Of a stretch of DNA of 64,000 nt, positions 62,477 to 64,000 are shown piece by piece. Below the pieces are notes generated by a model. It had not been told where the DNA came from and searched no databases. It saw nothing but the letters and a program-made list of their open reading frames with translations. The stretch comes from [Ruminococcus] torques ATCC 27756. GTDB taxonomy: Bacteria; Bacillota; Clostridia; Lachnospirales; Lachnospiraceae. How positions within the stretch are numbered: the first letter of the stretch is position 1; each line of letters begins with the position of its first letter. The position numbers and the translations under genes are program-made. The DNA is taken from assembly GCF_000153925.1 (NCBI RefSeq), contig NZ_DS264364.1, positions 25,086 to 89,085 on the forward strand. The letters are read 5' to 3'.

Positions 62477-63739
62477 TTAGCAGTTTTCTCTGTCATTCGT
62501 AAGTTTTAGCTTATCGAAGAGGAAGAACATCAATCCCATGATCATTCCGACAACACATGCCAGTACCATACCTGTAAGCTGAATACTTCCAAACTGTACT
62601 TTGATACCGGATAGTCCGGTTACGAAAATAATAGAGGTCATTGCCATATTTCTTGATCTTGCGTAGTCAACTTGAGAATCGACAAGGATGCGGATACCTG
62701 ACGTGCCGATCATTCCGTACAGAAGGAATGAAATTCCGCCGATAACAGGGCCGGGGATAGTGCTGATCAAAGTCGTCATTTTCCCAATGAAAGAACAGAT
62801 GATCGACAGTACCGCGGCGCCTGCGATAACGTATACGCTGTAAACTTTTGTCATAGCCATAACTCCGATGTTTTCGCCGTATGTTGTTGTCGGTACGGAG
62901 CCGATAAATCCTGAGATCATCGTGGAAAAATTATCTGCAAAGAGGGAACGGTGCAGACCCGGATCTTTCAGAAGGTCGCGTCCGACGATTTTGCTTGTTA
63001 CGATCTGATGTCCGATATGTTCAGAGGCGATAACAAGGATAACAGGCAGAATGATCACGATTGCTTCCCATTTGAATTTTGGCGTGGAGAAGTTCGGAAG
63101 CGCAAAAAATGATGCTGAAGCAACTTTACTGAAATCAACGATTCCACATAAAAGAGCCGCGATATATCCGGCAATGATAGCGATCAGGATCGGAATCACG
63201 GCAAAAAATTTGCGGAACAATACAGATCCAAGGACAGCGGTTAAAAGTGTGACAAGAAATACGATCACATTTTTCGGATCGATGGAAGATGCCGTAAGAC
63301 CTGCATTGGAAGCGGCTGTTCCGGCAAGTTCAAGTCCGATCAGTGCGACAACCGGTCCCATAGCGGCAGGGGGAAGTACAACGTCGATCCATTTGGAACC
63401 GAATTTGCGGATGATCAAAGCAAGGACACATCCTAAGAATCCGACTGCCACAAATCCGCCGAGTGCATAGCTGTAACCCCATTTTTCAATTACAATTCCC
63501 GCCGGTGCAAGAAATGCAAAACTGGAGCCGAGGTATGCAGGCGCTTTTCCTTTTGTAATCAGGATGAACAATAATGTTCCGATTCCGTTCATAAATAAAA
63601 CAACGGCCGGATTCAGTCCGAATACGAACGGAACAAGTACGGACGCACCGAACATTGCAAACATATGTTGTATGCTTAGCGGTACGAGCAGCTTGAAAGG
63701 TACTTTTTCTTCTACTTGGATAATTTTTTTGTTTTCCAA
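62477..63739 (-). CDS. uraA: Uracil permease (NCS2 family)
   Basis: A 420-residue transporter with about 14 membrane helices. N-terminal VPLSIQHMFAMFGASVLVPF, the GSSFAFLAPAG region, and the NCS2 substrate motif VIASEHIGHQIVTSKIVGRD with the helix-10 segment SVPTTTYGENIG are diagnostic for uracil:proton symport. The start is a TTG at 63739, nine bases after GAGGAGG. It is upstream of yaaA and may be co-transcribed with it (45-bp gap). No pyrR or attenuator sequence was recognised in the leader, although a hairpin lies there. Confidence 0.93.
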   Translation of the reverse strand: MENKKIIQVEEKVPFKLLVPLSIQHMFAMFGASVLVPFVFGLNPAVVLFMNGIGTLLFILITKGKAPAYLGSSFAFLAPAGIVIEKWGYSYALGGFVAVGFLGCVLALIIRKFGSKWIDVVLPPAAMGPVVALIGLELAGTAASNAGLTASSIDPKNVIVFLVTLLTAVLGSVLFRKFFAVIPILIAIIAGYIAALLCGIVDFSKVASASFFALPNFSTPKFKWEAIVIILPVILVIASEHIGHQIVTSKIVGRDLLKDPGLHRSLFADNFSTMISGFIGSVPTTTYGENIGVMAMTKVYSVYVIAGAAVLSIICSFIGKMTTLISTIPGPVIGGISFLLYGMIGTSGIRILVDSQVDYARSRNMAMTSIIFVTGLSGIKVQFGSIQLTGMVLACVVGMIMGLMFFLFDKLKLTNDRENC

Positions 63740-63846
63740 AGTTTAAATCCTCCTCATTTTCATATTTCTCATATGTTTTTCTCATAATCTTTTACATTTT
63801 AGCATAGTAAAGGGAAGGCTGTCATTATAAATTTAGCCTCAAAGAG

Positions 63847-63904
63847 CTGCTTACAGTATAAATCGTCGGAAGTGCCAAAAGGCACATCATGAGATTGTAA
63901 GCAG
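63847..63904. other. Two-tier hairpin upstream of the uracil permease
   Basis: CTGCTTACA (63847-63855) pairs with TGTAAGCAG (63896-63904), and an inner GTGCC-AAAA-GGCAC hairpin sits between. It lies about 110 bp before the permease start, in a 260-bp gap without other features. It could be a leader RNA structure or the end of an RNA on either strand; I cannot name a class. Confidence 0.45.
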
Positions 63905-64000
63905 TAGATGGGGTTTGGGCAACTTTGGACTTTTTCCTTTTTAATCATACAAAAGCATATAAGATTAATTTAGATGAAATTGCTTGATCAAATGAGAAAT

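Noticed and set aside
1..64000. CRISPR arrays, rRNA and tRNA genes
   Set aside because: No regularly spaced repeat-spacer pattern and no recognisable tRNA or rRNA segment were found in the intergenic stretches.

Overview
The window looks like chromosome of a gut Lachnospiraceae (Clostridia), close to Mediterraneibacter/[Ruminococcus] or relatives. The reasons are the moderate-to-low GC, strong AGGAGG-type ribosome sites with some TTG/GTG starts, a sporulation gene fragment (spoIIID), a lysyl-tRNA synthetase with a tRNA-binding tail, and a huge cell-wall-anchored family 2 glycosidase. The genus is an inference. I found no rRNA, tRNA or CRISPR array.

Layout. (1) 1-2345: the end of a mobile element, with a truncated RES-domain gene and a large serine recombinase whose 3' end abuts the 3' half of spoIIID. 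The recombinase is flanked by 18/20-identical 20-bp repeats. (2) 2462-4424: an orphan AraC-type response regulator and an HPr-like protein without the phosphorylated His. (3) 4567-19786: a guaA-anchored island array. A normal GMP synthase gene (guaA) is followed by an integrative mobilizable element (regulator, xis, int, mobC, repA-like, relaxase, tnpV). Next is an integrase-less cassette for nitrosative/oxidative stress (hcp, ferredoxin, cupin, Fe-S protein, Crp/Fnr regulator), then a degraded stretch, a P1 peptidase and a second GuaA-like gene whose amidotransferase part is cut down. The boundaries share the TTCGAATAA end of guaA, about 130-bp right-end repeats and phased TGATAAC-type double sites.

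(4) 19940-36104: mostly housekeeping. It holds two acetyltransferases, an EndoQ-like PHP protein, cvfB, dnaE, pfkA, murI, a DUF1934 protein, a membrane-anchored protein, cardiolipin synthase, a frameshifted FKBP/trigger-factor-like lipoprotein, an aldose epimerase-like protein, coaX and dusB. (5) 36354-45366: a 2021-residue surface GH2 enzyme, then greA and lysS. (6) 45570-53357: accessory genes, namely a broken fic gene, an MNT/HEPN toxin-antitoxin pair, an unrecognised 506-residue protein, small regulators and four zinc-ribbon membrane proteins.

(7) 53384-61535: the best candidate for an undescribed system. A STAND NTPase with TPR repeats is divergent from a row of co-directional genes. These encode a DUF3825-like protein, a PD-(D/E)XK-like domain joined to a glycine-rich hydrophobic tail, a second PD-(D/E)XK-like protein with a C-terminal Cys/His motif, and a type III Mod-like DNA methyltransferase with no Res helicase beside it. 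The divergent promoter region carries TTGTCA boxes at 11-bp steps. (8) 61692-63739: yaaA and a uracil permease, both on the minus strand, with a two-tier hairpin upstream of the permease.

How it fits together: the core genes are ordinary. The accessory content concentrates at three places: the spoIIID junction, the guaA 3' end, and 45.5-61.6 kb. The last block is rich in conflict-type genes (Fic, HEPN/MNT, STAND, nucleases, methyltransferase).
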